In this document: positions 1 through 7,909 of the stretch, piece after piece
Layout: every line of letters starts with the position of its first letter
How positions within the stretch are numbered: position 1 is the first letter of the stretch
Assembly (NCBI RefSeq): GCF_934754935.1
Contig: NZ_CAKVJB010000031.1
Coordinates: forward strand, 1-28,334
Origin: an uncultured Holdemanella sp.
Lineage (GTDB): Bacteria; Bacillota_I; Bacilli_A; Erysipelotrichales; Erysipelotrichaceae
DNA length: 28,334 nucleotides
Reading direction: 5' to 3'
Position numbers and translations under genes: made by a program
Notes under the pieces: generated by a model
The model's database searches: none
Seen by the model: only the letters and a program-made list of their open reading frames with translations
What the model was told of the DNA's origin: nothing

Positions 1-80
1 TTTCCACAAGCTATTTTATTATACCACCAATGATTCATATTTTTCTATTTACCATGCATTTGCAAAAGAGGAGCTATAAA

Positions 81-120
81 TAAAAATAGTGGCTTAAAGC
101 TTTTTTGACTTTAAACCACT
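81..120 (-). terminator. Rho-independent terminator of the sensor-kinase operon
   Basis: Read on the minus strand, a 12-bp stem (88-99 paired with 109-120, one G-U) encloses a 9-nt loop and is followed by a T-rich tract at 81-87. It lies just past the stop of the sensor kinase, so it should end the four-gene minus-strand operon. I see no gene in 1-80. Confidence 0.85.
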
Positions 121-134
121 TCTTCTGTAGAATT

Positions 135-2183
135 CTACATTTCTTGGGATTTGCGAAAACTAAGAATCGATTTAAATAGATCTCCATCCGTTTCAATCAT
201 AAATGTACCATTCTGTACTTCTGTAAAGCTCTTCACGATGGCTAGTCCTAAACCACTGCCAGCTTCATGTCTTGATTTATCTCCACGGACAAAACGTTCG
301 GTAATGTCATTGTTAAAATCAAGCGGTGCTTTCGAAGTGTTTTTCATTGTGATCACAACCGAATTGCCTATATCTTTCACATCCAAGAATACACGTGTGT
401 TTTCAAGGGCATACTTAGAAATATTCGTAAATAAGTTTTCAAAGATGCGATACGTCTTATTTCCATCCAAAGATACAATCACATCCTTTTCAGGCAAGTG
501 AGTCACTAACTGAAGGTTTTTAGTTTGTAGAAGCTCTTCATTTTCAGCACATACCTGCTCAATAAATTCAATGATGTTGATATTCGAATATTCTAAATCA
601 ATATTACCACTATTGGCTTTAGATACCTCAAATAAGTCTGTAATTAAAATGCTTAAACGATCTGTATATTGATTCAATCGTTCTAAATAACTCTTTTTAT
701 CTTTCTCACTAATATTAGGATCATTTAATAATTCTACATAATTCTTAATGCCTGTTAATGGGGTTTTTAAATCATGCGATACATTTGAAATCAATTCTGT
801 CTTTAGATTTTGTGACTGTACTTGTTCTTTTACAGCTTGTTCAAAACCATCCTTAATTTGATAGATATTATTATTTAAAGATTGGAATAATCCAGAATCT
901 GCAGGTTTGATATTTTCAAAATTACCACTCGATAAATCTTCAGTCATATGTAATATGTCTTGATATTGACCTTGAATATTTTTGATTTTCTTATAGCCCA
1001 CAACACTAATGCCAATAAGAGCTGTGACAACTATAAAGAAAGAGAAGAATGGAATGTTAAGCAATGAAATAAAGGCAAGAATCAAAATTAAACAAGTCGA
1101 GAAAATAATATACTTTTTAAGAATCTTATCTGATAAATCCGTTGAAATAATTCGTTCTACTTTGTTTGAGAAATAAAGAATAAATTTACCAACCAAAGTT
1201 CTATGGAAGAACCAATCTCTTATGGATGTCGTAAATTGGCATTTTAACCAATATACAGATAATCCAATAAAGAATAGTGTAATGGACCATGCAAGAATGT
1301 TAGTAAAGTATACGATTGGTTGACCAAACTCAATATGATATCGATTTAAGATGTTTAAGAAAGTTCCTTCAATGGAATAGGTAGTTAATATGCATGTACC
1401 ACTAGCTAGTAGGGCATCGACAACTAGGAATAAAAAGAATGCAGGTTCAAATAACCAGTTGTTCACATGTCTAAAGATATAGGCTTCCTTTTCATATACA
1501 TATTTATTAAGAAAGATATATAGAGCGATAATGGCACTACAAATCAAGAAGGCTGTCACAAAGAAATAGGCATATTGATCACCATCTAGTTCTAACAAGT
1601 CAATAAGACTTGAATTGTCGTAATTTAAAACAGTCGGAATATAGAATGTTAATACGACATCACTTGGCATATGAAGTGTATAGCCTGGAAATGGCTCTCC
1701 TCCACAATAATAAGTGCCACTACAATATTCATAATACTTTTCACTATTGGCATTAATAAGATTCACAATATCATCTGTCGCATTTAGAGTGTTGGAATCT
1801 AATGTTTCATAATATCTAGTGTCCTTTTTCTTGATATTCACATCAAAGTTTTTTAAAGTGATTTTATTTTGAATATCACACTCATAATGAAAGTTCCCAT
1901 CATTTTCAAATAGATTCTTTGCGGTAGAAATCGCAACATTTAAACTTTTCTTGATATCCTGCTGAATATTATCAGGCGTACCCTTCTCAAATGTGATATA
2001 TTCATACTTTGGATCTTGTTCTAATTTTTTGGCAAGGATAAAAGCCGTAAGATACTGTTCTAAAGATTCTGGCATCTTTGATGGAGTGGCTGAGGAAACA
2101 TTTGGATAAAAACTTGTTACTACACAAGAACTAATGATGCATAAAACACATAATATCGTTAAAAATATATTTTTCTTTTTCAT
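135..2183 (-). CDS. Membrane sensor histidine kinase, partner of the adjacent OmpR-type regulator
   Basis: A 682-residue two-component sensor kinase. An N-terminal membrane segment (about 5-25) is followed by a roughly 180-residue extracytoplasmic region. Further hydrophobic segments lie near 205-226, 247-268, 290-313, 358-378 and 380-398. A short linker leads to the dimerisation/phosphoacceptor region with SHDLKTPL (His470) and an ATPase domain with an N-box-like ENLFTNISKY (582-591) and a GSGLGLAIV glycine box (642-650). The G1 box is degenerate (NTSKAP), as is usual for VanS-like kinases of Firmicutes. Its ATG overlaps the regulator's stop as ATGA, so the two are translationally coupled. 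The signal sensed is unknown; the large external loop and five later membrane segments are not a standard sensor domain I can name. Confidence 0.93.
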   Translation of the reverse strand: MKKKNIFLTILCVLCIISSCVVTSFYPNVSSATPSKMPESLEQYLTAFILAKKLEQDPKYEYITFEKGTPDNIQQDIKKSLNVAISTAKNLFENDGNFHYECDIQNKITLKNFDVNIKKKDTRYYETLDSNTLNATDDIVNLINANSEKYYEYCSGTYYCGGEPFPGYTLHMPSDVVLTFYIPTVLNYDNSSLIDLLELDGDQYAYFFVTAFLICSAIIALYIFLNKYVYEKEAYIFRHVNNWLFEPAFFLFLVVDALLASGTCILTTYSIEGTFLNILNRYHIEFGQPIVYFTNILAWSITLFFIGLSVYWLKCQFTTSIRDWFFHRTLVGKFILYFSNKVERIISTDLSDKILKKYIIFSTCLILILAFISLLNIPFFSFFIVVTALIGISVVGYKKIKNIQGQYQDILHMTEDLSSGNFENIKPADSGLFQSLNNNIYQIKDGFEQAVKEQVQSQNLKTELISNVSHDLKTPLTGIKNYVELLNDPNISEKDKKSYLERLNQYTDRLSILITDLFEVSKANSGNIDLEYSNINIIEFIEQVCAENEELLQTKNLQLVTHLPEKDVIVSLDGNKTYRIFENLFTNISKYALENTRVFLDVKDIGNSVVITMKNTSKAPLDFNNDITERFVRGDKSRHEAGSGLGLAIVKSFTEVQNGTFMIETDGDLFKSILSFRKSQEM

Positions 2184-2881
2184 TGTATATTCTCCATTTT
2201 ATAGCCCTGTCCCCATACAACCTTAATATAAATAGGCTTTTTAGGGTTGGACTCAATCTTTTCACGCAATTTACGAATATGAACCATAATCGTTTCTGTA
2301 TTGATTGCTTCTTCTTTCCAAACTAATTCATAAATTTGTTGGCTAGAAAAGACTTGTCCCGGATGGGAAATCAATAGTTTTAAAATATCAAACTCTTTTG
2401 GCGTTAATTTAATATCCTTTGAATTGAGTGTTACTCTTTTTGTCGTATTATTCAATGTAAGATCACCAATCACATACTCATCTTCACTTTTTGTCTCATT
2501 CTTTAAATTTAAGATTTGCTCGTACCTTCTTAAATGAGAACGCACTCTTGCGACAAGCTCCATACTTTGAAATGGCTTTGTGATATAGTCATCGGCACCA
2601 ATGTTTAGCCCTGTAATCTTATCGATATCTTCACTTTTTGCACTTAAGAATAGAATGGGAAAGTCATGTTGTTTTCGAGCTTCCATCACCATAGAAATGC
2701 CATCCATAACAGGCATCATAATATCTACAATGGCTAAATGAATATCGTTTGTTTCAATCTTTTCTAAGCCTTCTTTTCCGTTTGCCGCAAGAATTACATT
2801 GTATCCTTGATTCTTCATATAAATTCCAATGGCTTCACGAATCCCTTGTTCGTCTTCTACCACTAATATTGTATGTTCCAT
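2180..2881 (-). CDS. OmpR/PhoB-family response regulator
   Basis: A 233-residue transcription regulator. The receiver domain (1-120) has the acidic pocket VVEDE (7-11), phosphoacceptor Asp53 in VDIMMP, and Lys102 in DDYITKPF. The C-terminal winged helix (about 135-233) ends in a typical VWGQGYKM. Length and sequence fit VanR/PhoP-like regulators of Firmicutes. The start has an AAAGGAG site about 7 nt upstream. It sits between a VTT-family membrane gene and its cognate kinase, whose ATG overlaps its stop codon. Target genes are unknown; control of its own operon is likely but is inference. Confidence 0.95.
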   Translation of the reverse strand: MEHTILVVEDEQGIREAIGIYMKNQGYNVILAANGKEGLEKIETNDIHLAIVDIMMPVMDGISMVMEARKQHDFPILFLSAKSEDIDKITGLNIGADDYITKPFQSMELVARVRSHLRRYEQILNLKNETKSEDEYVIGDLTLNNTTKRVTLNSKDIKLTPKEFDILKLLISHPGQVFSSQQIYELVWKEEAINTETIMVHIRKLREKIESNPKKPIYIKVVWGQGYKMENIQ

Positions 2882-2893
2882 AAAGTTCTCCTT

Positions 2894-2947
2894 TTAATAA
2901 TGTAAATAAAATCCGATACATGCACATAATATGCCAATGTATAACAT
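2894..2947 (-). CDS. Possible 17-residue hydrophobic microprotein
   Basis: A tiny frame encodes MLYIGILCACIGFYLHY, a single hydrophobic stretch. Its ATG lies 8 nt after an AAGGTGG ribosome-binding site embedded in the last codons of the upstream VTT gene. Its stop lies just before the AAAGGAG of the response regulator, so it fills the gap between the two genes almost exactly. Site, spacing and hydrophobicity together suggest real translation, but at this length chance is possible and I recognise no family. Confidence 0.35.
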   Translation of the reverse strand: MLYIGILCACIGFYLHY

Positions 2948-2949
2948 AA

Positions 2950-3531
2950 TTATAACCACCTTTCAATAATTTGAAACAACTGCGTAAGACCATAAGAATA
3001 GGCAATCAAAGATAAGGGTTTACCCAAAAGAATGATCCAGACAAACTTTTTAAGTGACATATGTGTCAGTCCTGCCAACATACACAAGATGTCATCAGGA
3101 GCGCAAGGTAAGAAAATGGCTAACATAAAGAAAGTATCAAATTTCTTTTGATCATACGTATACTTTCTATATTTGTCGTAATCTTTCTTTTTACATAATT
3201 TTAAGATCATTCTTTGACCATATTTACGAACAAGTAAAAAGATACATATGGATCCGATACAAATACCTATGTAGTTATATATGAATCCATTGATTGCTCC
3301 AAAAGCTGTGATGCCCAAGGCACTTGATGCACCACCGGGAATAATAGGAATAATCACTTGAATGATTTGTAGAAGAATAAAAAGTAGGGGTGCAAGTATG
3401 CCTGCTTTAGAAAGAGTCGCTTGTAGAAGCTGTGGATTTGTGAAGTATCCTTGTGAAAAGAAATACACACAAATAAGAATCATAAGGATCAATCCAAAGT
3501 GTGTTATGTTTTGTATGTTTTTATTTGTCAT
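2950..3531 (-). CDS. VTT-domain (TVP38/TMEM64, DedA-like) membrane protein
   Basis: A 193-residue integral membrane protein of the VTT/SNARE-associated superfamily. There is one N-terminal membrane segment (about 12-32). A hydrophobic re-entrant region follows (about 43-105), with a Gly/Pro-rich IPGGASSALG. A charged cytoplasmic loop with KYGQ and KKKDYDKY comes next, then the C-terminal half with LPCAPDDILCMLAGL and a GKPLS-containing last segment. Members are implicated in lipid scrambling and membrane homeostasis. It is the first gene of the operon with the two-component system, so the kinase may respond to envelope state; that is inference. The start is supported by a modest GGTGA site 7 nt upstream. 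Confidence 0.85.
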   Translation of the reverse strand: MTNKNIQNITHFGLILMILICVYFFSQGYFTNPQLLQATLSKAGILAPLLFILLQIIQVIIPIIPGGASSALGITAFGAINGFIYNYIGICIGSICIFLLVRKYGQRMILKLCKKKDYDKYRKYTYDQKKFDTFFMLAIFLPCAPDDILCMLAGLTHMSLKKFVWIILLGKPLSLIAYSYGLTQLFQIIERWL

Positions 3532-3618
3532 AAAGTATCACCATGATTACTATAACGAATAATTATTAAGTATCTTTAGTGATAAATCTTAAGGTTTTCT
3601 AAATAATTGAATCAAAAA

Positions 3619-3693
3619 GTTGGAAAAGTTGTCAAAAATGGCATAAAAAAGGTTGGAAAAGTGGATGAGAATAGGGGAATCGAGGTTGGAAAA
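3619..3693. repeat. Three GTTGGAAAA boxes at exactly 33-bp spacing, with phased A-tracts
   Basis: GTTGGAAAA occurs at 3619, 3652 and 3685, each start 33 bp from the last. Runs of 4-6 adenines also fall at 3624, 3634, 3645 and 3657, about one helical turn apart, which predicts curved DNA. The array lies in the 233-bp gap upstream of the VTT/two-component operon and downstream of the MATE gene. A TATACT hexamer on the minus strand (3696-3701) lies beside the last box but has no convincing -35 partner. Confidence 0.6.
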
Positions 3694-3729
3694 ATAGTAT
3701 AAATCGTAATAAATGCTTTATATAAAAGG

Positions 3730-3763
3730 AAAACAAAAAAACTTGTGTCAATTATACACAAGT
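3730..3763 (-). terminator. Rho-independent terminator of the MATE gene
   Basis: An 8-bp perfect stem (3741-3748 with 3756-3763) with a 7-nt loop. On the minus strand it is followed by seven T residues and a further T-rich stretch. It begins two bases after the MATE stop codon. Confidence 0.9.
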
Positions 3764-3764
3764 C

Positions 3765-5090
3765 TTATTTATAAGTTTTGTATGTACGAATAAGCAATGG
3801 AAGTTCTGCCACCAACATGCCAATCCATCCAGCTAGATATGAGTATGGTAAGGCCTCAATGCCGAGATGGAAATGTAAGACCAATGGAGCAGCCACAATA
3901 ACTCTTACACCCATATTCACTAGACTTGAAATGAGTGTGATCTTTAAATCGCCAATGCCTCTAAAGAAGCCTTGGATTCCATTGGTGAAGGCTGGAAGAA
4001 TATACATGATGGAAATTAAATGAAGATAAGTAACTCCATGCATAATAACTTCTTCATCTTGTACAAATAAGTGCATTAATGGTTTTGCGAAGATAAAACA
4101 TACTAGAAAGATAAATATACCGTAGATGAATTCTAAAACCATTCCGCAACGAAATCCTTCCTGCATACGATCTTTCTTTCCAGCTCCCTTGTTTTGTGCC
4201 ATTAAAGCCGTCATAGAGTGGGCAATGTTTTGTTCAGGGGTATACGCAAAATCATCAATTCGATTGACGGCCGTAAAGGCAGCTACAACCGATACACCCA
4301 TTGTATTGACAATCATTTGAATGCCAAGTTTTCCAAGTTGTATAGTCGCTTGCTGCATTGCACTTGCCCAGCCATACGCGATGGTGCGTTTTAATAAGGA
4401 AATATCAAATACCAGCCACTTTTTACCCAGTTGTAGAAGTGGCACTTTCTTTTGGATATATAGAATGCAGAATAGGCAACATAAAGCTTCACTAATAACG
4501 GTGGAAATAGCACAGCCTTGACTTCCTGCATGTAAAACAACCACAAAGAATAAATCTCCAAAGATATTTAGAATGGCACTGATAATTAAGAAATATAGGG
4601 GTGATTTACTATCGCCTAAAGCACGTAGTGTACTCGCAAAAAAGTTGTATAGAAAGGTAAAAACTAAACCTGCAAAAATGACTTGAAGATAGGTAGTTGT
4701 CATACTTAAAATGGATGGATCTACCTGCATAAATTGAAGTATTTGTGGTGAAAAAAATATGCAGATCAGTGTTAATACAAGTGAAAATACAAGTCCTGCA
4801 AGTAGGGTTGTGCTCATTTGTCGAGATAATTTATCATTATCTTTGGCCCCGTAATACATGCCAATCAATATTCTTGCGCCCATACAAAGTCCATTTAAGA
4901 ATAGGATAAAGAGTGTCGTAATTGGATTACAAATTCCGACTGCCGCCAAAGCTTCTTTTCCTACAAAGTGCCCTACAATAATACTATCAACGGCATTGTA
5001 TGTTAATTGAAATAAGTTGCCTAATACCAAGGGAATGGTAAAGTGAACTAGCATAGGCATGATTTTGCCCTGTGTCATATCTTGTGTCAT
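3765..5090 (-). CDS. MATE-family multidrug/cation exporter
   Basis: A 441-residue polytopic efflux protein of the MATE (NorM/DinF) superfamily. The N-terminus MTQGKIMPMLVHFTIPLVLG is typical, and NAVDSIIVGHFVGKEALAAVG follows in the first transmembrane hairpin. About twelve hydrophobic segments run through the protein in two pseudo-repeats. I place the start at the ATG at 5090, which follows AAAGGAAG by 7 nt. An upstream in-frame TTG at 5141 has no ribosome site and lies ahead of the likely transcription start. It is transcribed alone, divergent from the TtcA gene. Members exchange Na+ or H+ for cationic drugs or metabolites; the substrate cannot be told from sequence. Confidence 0.93.
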   Translation of the reverse strand: MTQDMTQGKIMPMLVHFTIPLVLGNLFQLTYNAVDSIIVGHFVGKEALAAVGICNPITTLFILFLNGLCMGARILIGMYYGAKDNDKLSRQMSTTLLAGLVFSLVLTLICIFFSPQILQFMQVDPSILSMTTTYLQVIFAGLVFTFLYNFFASTLRALGDSKSPLYFLIISAILNIFGDLFFVVVLHAGSQGCAISTVISEALCCLFCILYIQKKVPLLQLGKKWLVFDISLLKRTIAYGWASAMQQATIQLGKLGIQMIVNTMGVSVVAAFTAVNRIDDFAYTPEQNIAHSMTALMAQNKGAGKKDRMQEGFRCGMVLEFIYGIFIFLVCFIFAKPLMHLFVQDEEVIMHGVTYLHLISIMYILPAFTNGIQGFFRGIGDLKITLISSLVNMGVRVIVAAPLVLHFHLGIEALPYSYLAGWIGMLVAELPLLIRTYKTYK

Positions 5091-5120
5091 ACTCAAACTT
5101 CCTTTATTAATTTGGTTTAT

Positions 5121-5149
5121 ATTTTGCGCTTTTTTAACCAAAATTTCAA
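5121..5149 (-). promoter_or_regulatory. Likely promoter of the MATE gene
   Basis: On the minus strand, TTGAAA (5144-5149) and CAAAAT (5121-5126) are 17 bp apart. The predicted RNA start near 5114 lies upstream of the chosen ATG and its AAAGGAAG site. The -10 matches only four of six positions. Confidence 0.4.
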
Positions 5150-5163
5150 TATTATGTTAGAAT
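5134..5163 (+). promoter_or_regulatory. Extended -10 promoter placing the RNA start on the ttcA-like ATG
   Basis: TAGAAT at 5158-5163 is preceded by TG one base upstream (extended -10). A weak TTAACC lies 18 bp further upstream. Exactly six bases separate the -10 from the ATG at 5170, so transcription should begin at or next to the start codon. No Shine-Dalgarno sequence exists there. Confidence 0.55.
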
Positions 5164-5169
5164 AGTCTC

Positions 5170-6309
5170 ATGAAAATTTCAGTAGAACAATTAAAACAAT
5201 TAAATAAAGAAGAATATATCTTAATTGATATTCGTGATGCCGAAGAAGCATTTAAAAATCCAATCGAAAATAGTGTTGTATTAAGTGGGAAAAGTGTTTT
5301 ATCAAAAGAATTTGATGCAACTAAAAAGATCGTTGTCGTTTGCGCTCAAGGATATGTCAGTGATTTTGTTGCGCAAAAACTGCAAGAAAAAGGATATGAT
5401 GCGTATAGTATAGATGGTGGGTATGTTTCGATCGTTATGGATAAGATGAACACAAATGTATCGGACGATTTTTGTGCTCAAGTCGAAAGAAGTATTATTA
5501 AAACGTACCGAAGAAAAATTTGGTCTAAATTTACGAAGGCCATCCGTGATTATGAGCTTGTCAAAGAAGGCGATTGTATTGCGGTATGTATATCGGGTGG
5601 AAAAGATTCAATGTTGATGGCGAAATGTTTTCAAGAACTACATAAACATTCACCCGTTCATTTTGATGTGAAATATATTGTGATGGATCCTGGTTATTCA
5701 AAAGAGAATCGTGATGTTATTGAAAAGAATGCCAAAAAATTAAATATACCAGTTGAAATCTTTGAGAGTGATATTTTTGACAATGTTTTTAATATTGAAA
5801 AAAATCCATGTTATATATGTGCAAGAATGCGAAGAGGTCATTTGTATAACTATGCCAAGAATTTAGGGTGTAATAAAATAGCTTTGGGACACCATTATGA
5901 TGATGTGATCGAAACGATTTTAATGTCGATGTTATATGGGGGACAAATTCAAACGATGATGCCAAAGCTACATTCCAATAACTTTAAGGGTATGGAAGTT
6001 ATTCGACCTTTGTATTTAATTCATGAAGATGATATTAAGGCTTGGGCTAAGCACAATGATTTGTATTTTATTCAATGCGCATGCAAATTCACAGAGGCTT
6101 GTGCCAATGAAACGTGTTTAACACAATCGAAGTCAAAGCGTTTGGAAATGAAAAATTTAATCAAGGAATTAAAGAAAGTGAATCCGTTTGTGGAACAGAA
6201 TATATTTAAGAGTGTAGAAAATGTAAGTCTTAAAACGGTAATTGCCTATAAGGATGATAATGCAAGACATCACTTTTTAGATACGTATGATGAAGAGGGA
6301 AATGAATAG
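5170..6309 (+). CDS. Rhodanese-TtcA fusion, PP-loop tRNA thiolation-type enzyme
   Basis: 379 residues. Residues 1-95 form a rhodanese-like domain with the catalytic-type loop VVCAQGYVSD (Cys58), which could carry persulfide sulfur. Residues about 115-345 are an ATP-pyrophosphatase of the TtcA/TtuA kind. It has the PP-loop SGGKDS (142-147), CYIC (214-217), LGHHYDDVIET (239-249) and CAC (303-305). These cysteines match the iron-sulfur/thiolation cysteines of tRNA 2-thiocytidine synthases. TtcA proper is about 300 residues without rhodanese, so the fusion gives the enzyme its own sulfur carrier. The ATG begins the rhodanese fold directly and has no ribosome site, in line with a leaderless mRNA. 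Sulfur transfer to tRNA is family-based inference. Confidence 0.85.
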   Translation: MKISVEQLKQLNKEEYILIDIRDAEEAFKNPIENSVVLSGKSVLSKEFDATKKIVVVCAQGYVSDFVAQKLQEKGYDAYSIDGGYVSIVMDKMNTNVSDDFCAQVERSIIKTYRRKIWSKFTKAIRDYELVKEGDCIAVCISGGKDSMLMAKCFQELHKHSPVHFDVKYIVMDPGYSKENRDVIEKNAKKLNIPVEIFESDIFDNVFNIEKNPCYICARMRRGHLYNYAKNLGCNKIALGHHYDDVIETILMSMLYGGQIQTMMPKLHSNNFKGMEVIRPLYLIHEDDIKAWAKHNDLYFIQCACKFTEACANETCLTQSKSKRLEMKNLIKELKKVNPFVEQNIFKSVENVSLKTVIAYKDDNARHHFLDTYDEEGNE

Positions 6310-6330
6310 TTTCTCTCTTTTTCATTTTAT
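6293..6330 (+). terminator. Terminator overlapping the end of the TtcA-like gene
   Basis: GAGGGAAA (6295-6302) pairs with TTTCTCTC (6310-6317), with one G-U pair. The loop contains the stop codon. A TTTTT tract and further T-rich sequence follow. Confidence 0.7.
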
Positions 6331-6338
6331 TTACAAAA

Positions 6339-6354
6339 ATGTAATAATTTACAT
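6339..6354. promoter_or_regulatory. Palindrome (candidate operator) at the -35 of the peptidase promoter
   Basis: ATGTAA and TTACAT flank a 4-bp centre, forming a perfect 16-bp dyad. Its last base is the first base of the -35 hexamer. The geometry suits repression or close activation; the binding protein is unknown. Confidence 0.45.
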
Positions 6355-6381
6355 TGACTATTTTTCATGACGCTCTATAAT
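6354..6381 (+). promoter_or_regulatory. Strong sigma-A-type promoter of the carboxypeptidase-like gene
   Basis: TTGACT (6354-6359) and a perfect TATAAT (6376-6381) are 16 bp apart. This predicts an RNA start near 6388 and a leader of about 19 nt that contains GGAGGG ahead of the ATG at 6407. Confidence 0.85.
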
Positions 6382-6406
6382 GGAATTATTGTGGAGGGTA
6401 TGTATT

Positions 6407-7861
6407 ATGTATAAAACAGAAAGCTTTAAACCAGATACTTTTAAACCAGCTCGTTTTGAGTCAGATGGAAAAATCACATTGTCAGGAAAAGAAATTCCAT
6501 ATCATACAATTTGTGAAGACAATGTTATCTATGGACCTGATGGAAATCCAGTCGCATCCATTTTTACTTATGCCTATTTTAGAAGTGATGTAGAAGATAC
6601 ATCGAATCGTCCAGTTGTCTTTGCGTATAATGGAGGTCCTGGATCTAGTTGTATGTATGTGCATGCTGGGTTCTTAGGTACACGTCGTATGCAGTATGAT
6701 GAAGTGGATCGTGAAAGTGCGTTTGGACCTTATAAAGTCATTGATAATCCAGACTGCTTGATTGATGTTGCGGATATCGTATTGATTGATCCAGTTGGAA
6801 CGGGATATGGTGTATTGATTGATGAAAGTAAGAAGAAAGATTTCTTTGGCATTGAACAAGATGCAGAAGCCTTATTGACAGTGCTTGAAGCTTGGGTTCG
6901 TCGCTATAATCGTGGCTTGTCACCAAAATATTTATGTGGTGAAAGTTATGGATGTACTCGTAGTGCAGTTGCTGCTGGAATTGCCGCAACTATGGGAAGA
7001 GAAAGAGGTTATGGCATTGCCTTTGATGGTATTGTGTTCATTGGAAATACGGTTACTGTAGGTAAATACTTTGGTGAAGGCTTACCTGTTGAAACAAGTG
7101 TATTGGGATTCCCAACATATGCAGGTGTAAACTGGTATCATAATCACCCAACAAATCAAAGTGTAGAAGAGTGGGTGAAAGAAGCTAAGGATTTCGCAGA
7201 TCATGATTATGTACTTGCACTTTATAAAGGAGAAGCTATTTCTGAAGAAGAAAAAGAACATATCTTAGAAAAGGTAAGCTATTATACAGGTGTTTCTAGA
7301 GAATACTTGATTCGTCATGGCTTAAAAATTGATGATGATGATTATCGTCAAGAAGTGTTAAAGACAAAAGGAAAAGCTGTATCTCGTTATGATGGTCGTG
7401 TGACTCGTCCTTTATTAGAGCCTGAACAAGATGAAATTAAAAAGGCATTGTGGGATGATGCGACAGCCGATCGTTATGATACATTCTTCTATGCAGCCTT
7501 TACAGGTGATTTACTTCCAAAATTAAATGTAAAATTAGATCGTAACTTTATTCCAGGAACGGATTATTATATGCATTGGAATAAAGAAGAAAAGAAAGGT
7601 ACAACCGGAGAAGAATTGCGTTATGCCATGACACGTCGTCCAGGAATGCGTGCCTTCTTTGCGAATGGATGGTTTGATCTATGTACTGAATTTGGATATG
7701 CATGGCACACAATGGATCATGCAGGACTACCAAAAGACCGTGTATTCTGGAAAGGATACCAAAGTGGGCATATGATTTATCTTGGTGAAGATAATGTTCA
7801 TGAATTATGTTCAGACATTCGTGATTTTATTCTTGGTAAGAATCCTAAATCTCAATTTTAA
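6407..7861 (+). CDS. Serine carboxypeptidase-like hydrolase (peptidase family S10)
   Basis: 484 residues with an alpha/beta-hydrolase fold. The oxyanion-side signature NGGPGSS lies at 75-81. The nucleophile is Ser180 in GESYG, the acid Asp424 in NGWFDLCTEFG, and the base His455 in SGHMIYL. All match the catalytic triad of serine carboxypeptidases, which remove C-terminal residues from peptides. There is no signal peptide or membrane segment, so it should act in the cytoplasm, possibly on imported peptides. The start at 6407 follows GGAGGG by 8 nt. An in-frame ATG at 6380 lies inside the -10 box and cannot be used. The gene is monocistronic, with a strong promoter and its own terminator. Optimal pH and substrate are unknown. 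Confidence 0.9.
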   Translation: MYKTESFKPDTFKPARFESDGKITLSGKEIPYHTICEDNVIYGPDGNPVASIFTYAYFRSDVEDTSNRPVVFAYNGGPGSSCMYVHAGFLGTRRMQYDEVDRESAFGPYKVIDNPDCLIDVADIVLIDPVGTGYGVLIDESKKKDFFGIEQDAEALLTVLEAWVRRYNRGLSPKYLCGESYGCTRSAVAAGIAATMGRERGYGIAFDGIVFIGNTVTVGKYFGEGLPVETSVLGFPTYAGVNWYHNHPTNQSVEEWVKEAKDFADHDYVLALYKGEAISEEEKEHILEKVSYYTGVSREYLIRHGLKIDDDDYRQEVLKTKGKAVSRYDGRVTRPLLEPEQDEIKKALWDDATADRYDTFFYAAFTGDLLPKLNVKLDRNFIPGTDYYMHWNKEEKKGTTGEELRYAMTRRPGMRAFFANGWFDLCTEFGYAWHTMDHAGLPKDRVFWKGYQSGHMIYLGEDNVHELCSDIRDFILGKNPKSQF

Positions 7862-7866
7862 TAATT

Positions 7867-7891
7867 GGCTCACTTTGGTGAGTCTTTTTTT
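7867..7891 (+). terminator. Rho-independent terminator of the S10 peptidase gene
   Basis: GGCTCAC (7867-7873) pairs with GTGAGTC (7878-7884), with one G-U pair, around a TTTG loop. Seven T residues follow. Confidence 0.92.
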
Positions 7892-7909
7892 CTTGTGATG
7901 ATAAATAAA

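Noticed and set aside
3362..3562. 66-residue plus-strand frame over the VTT gene start
   Set aside because: Antisense to a convincing membrane protein, without ribosome site or recognisable content.
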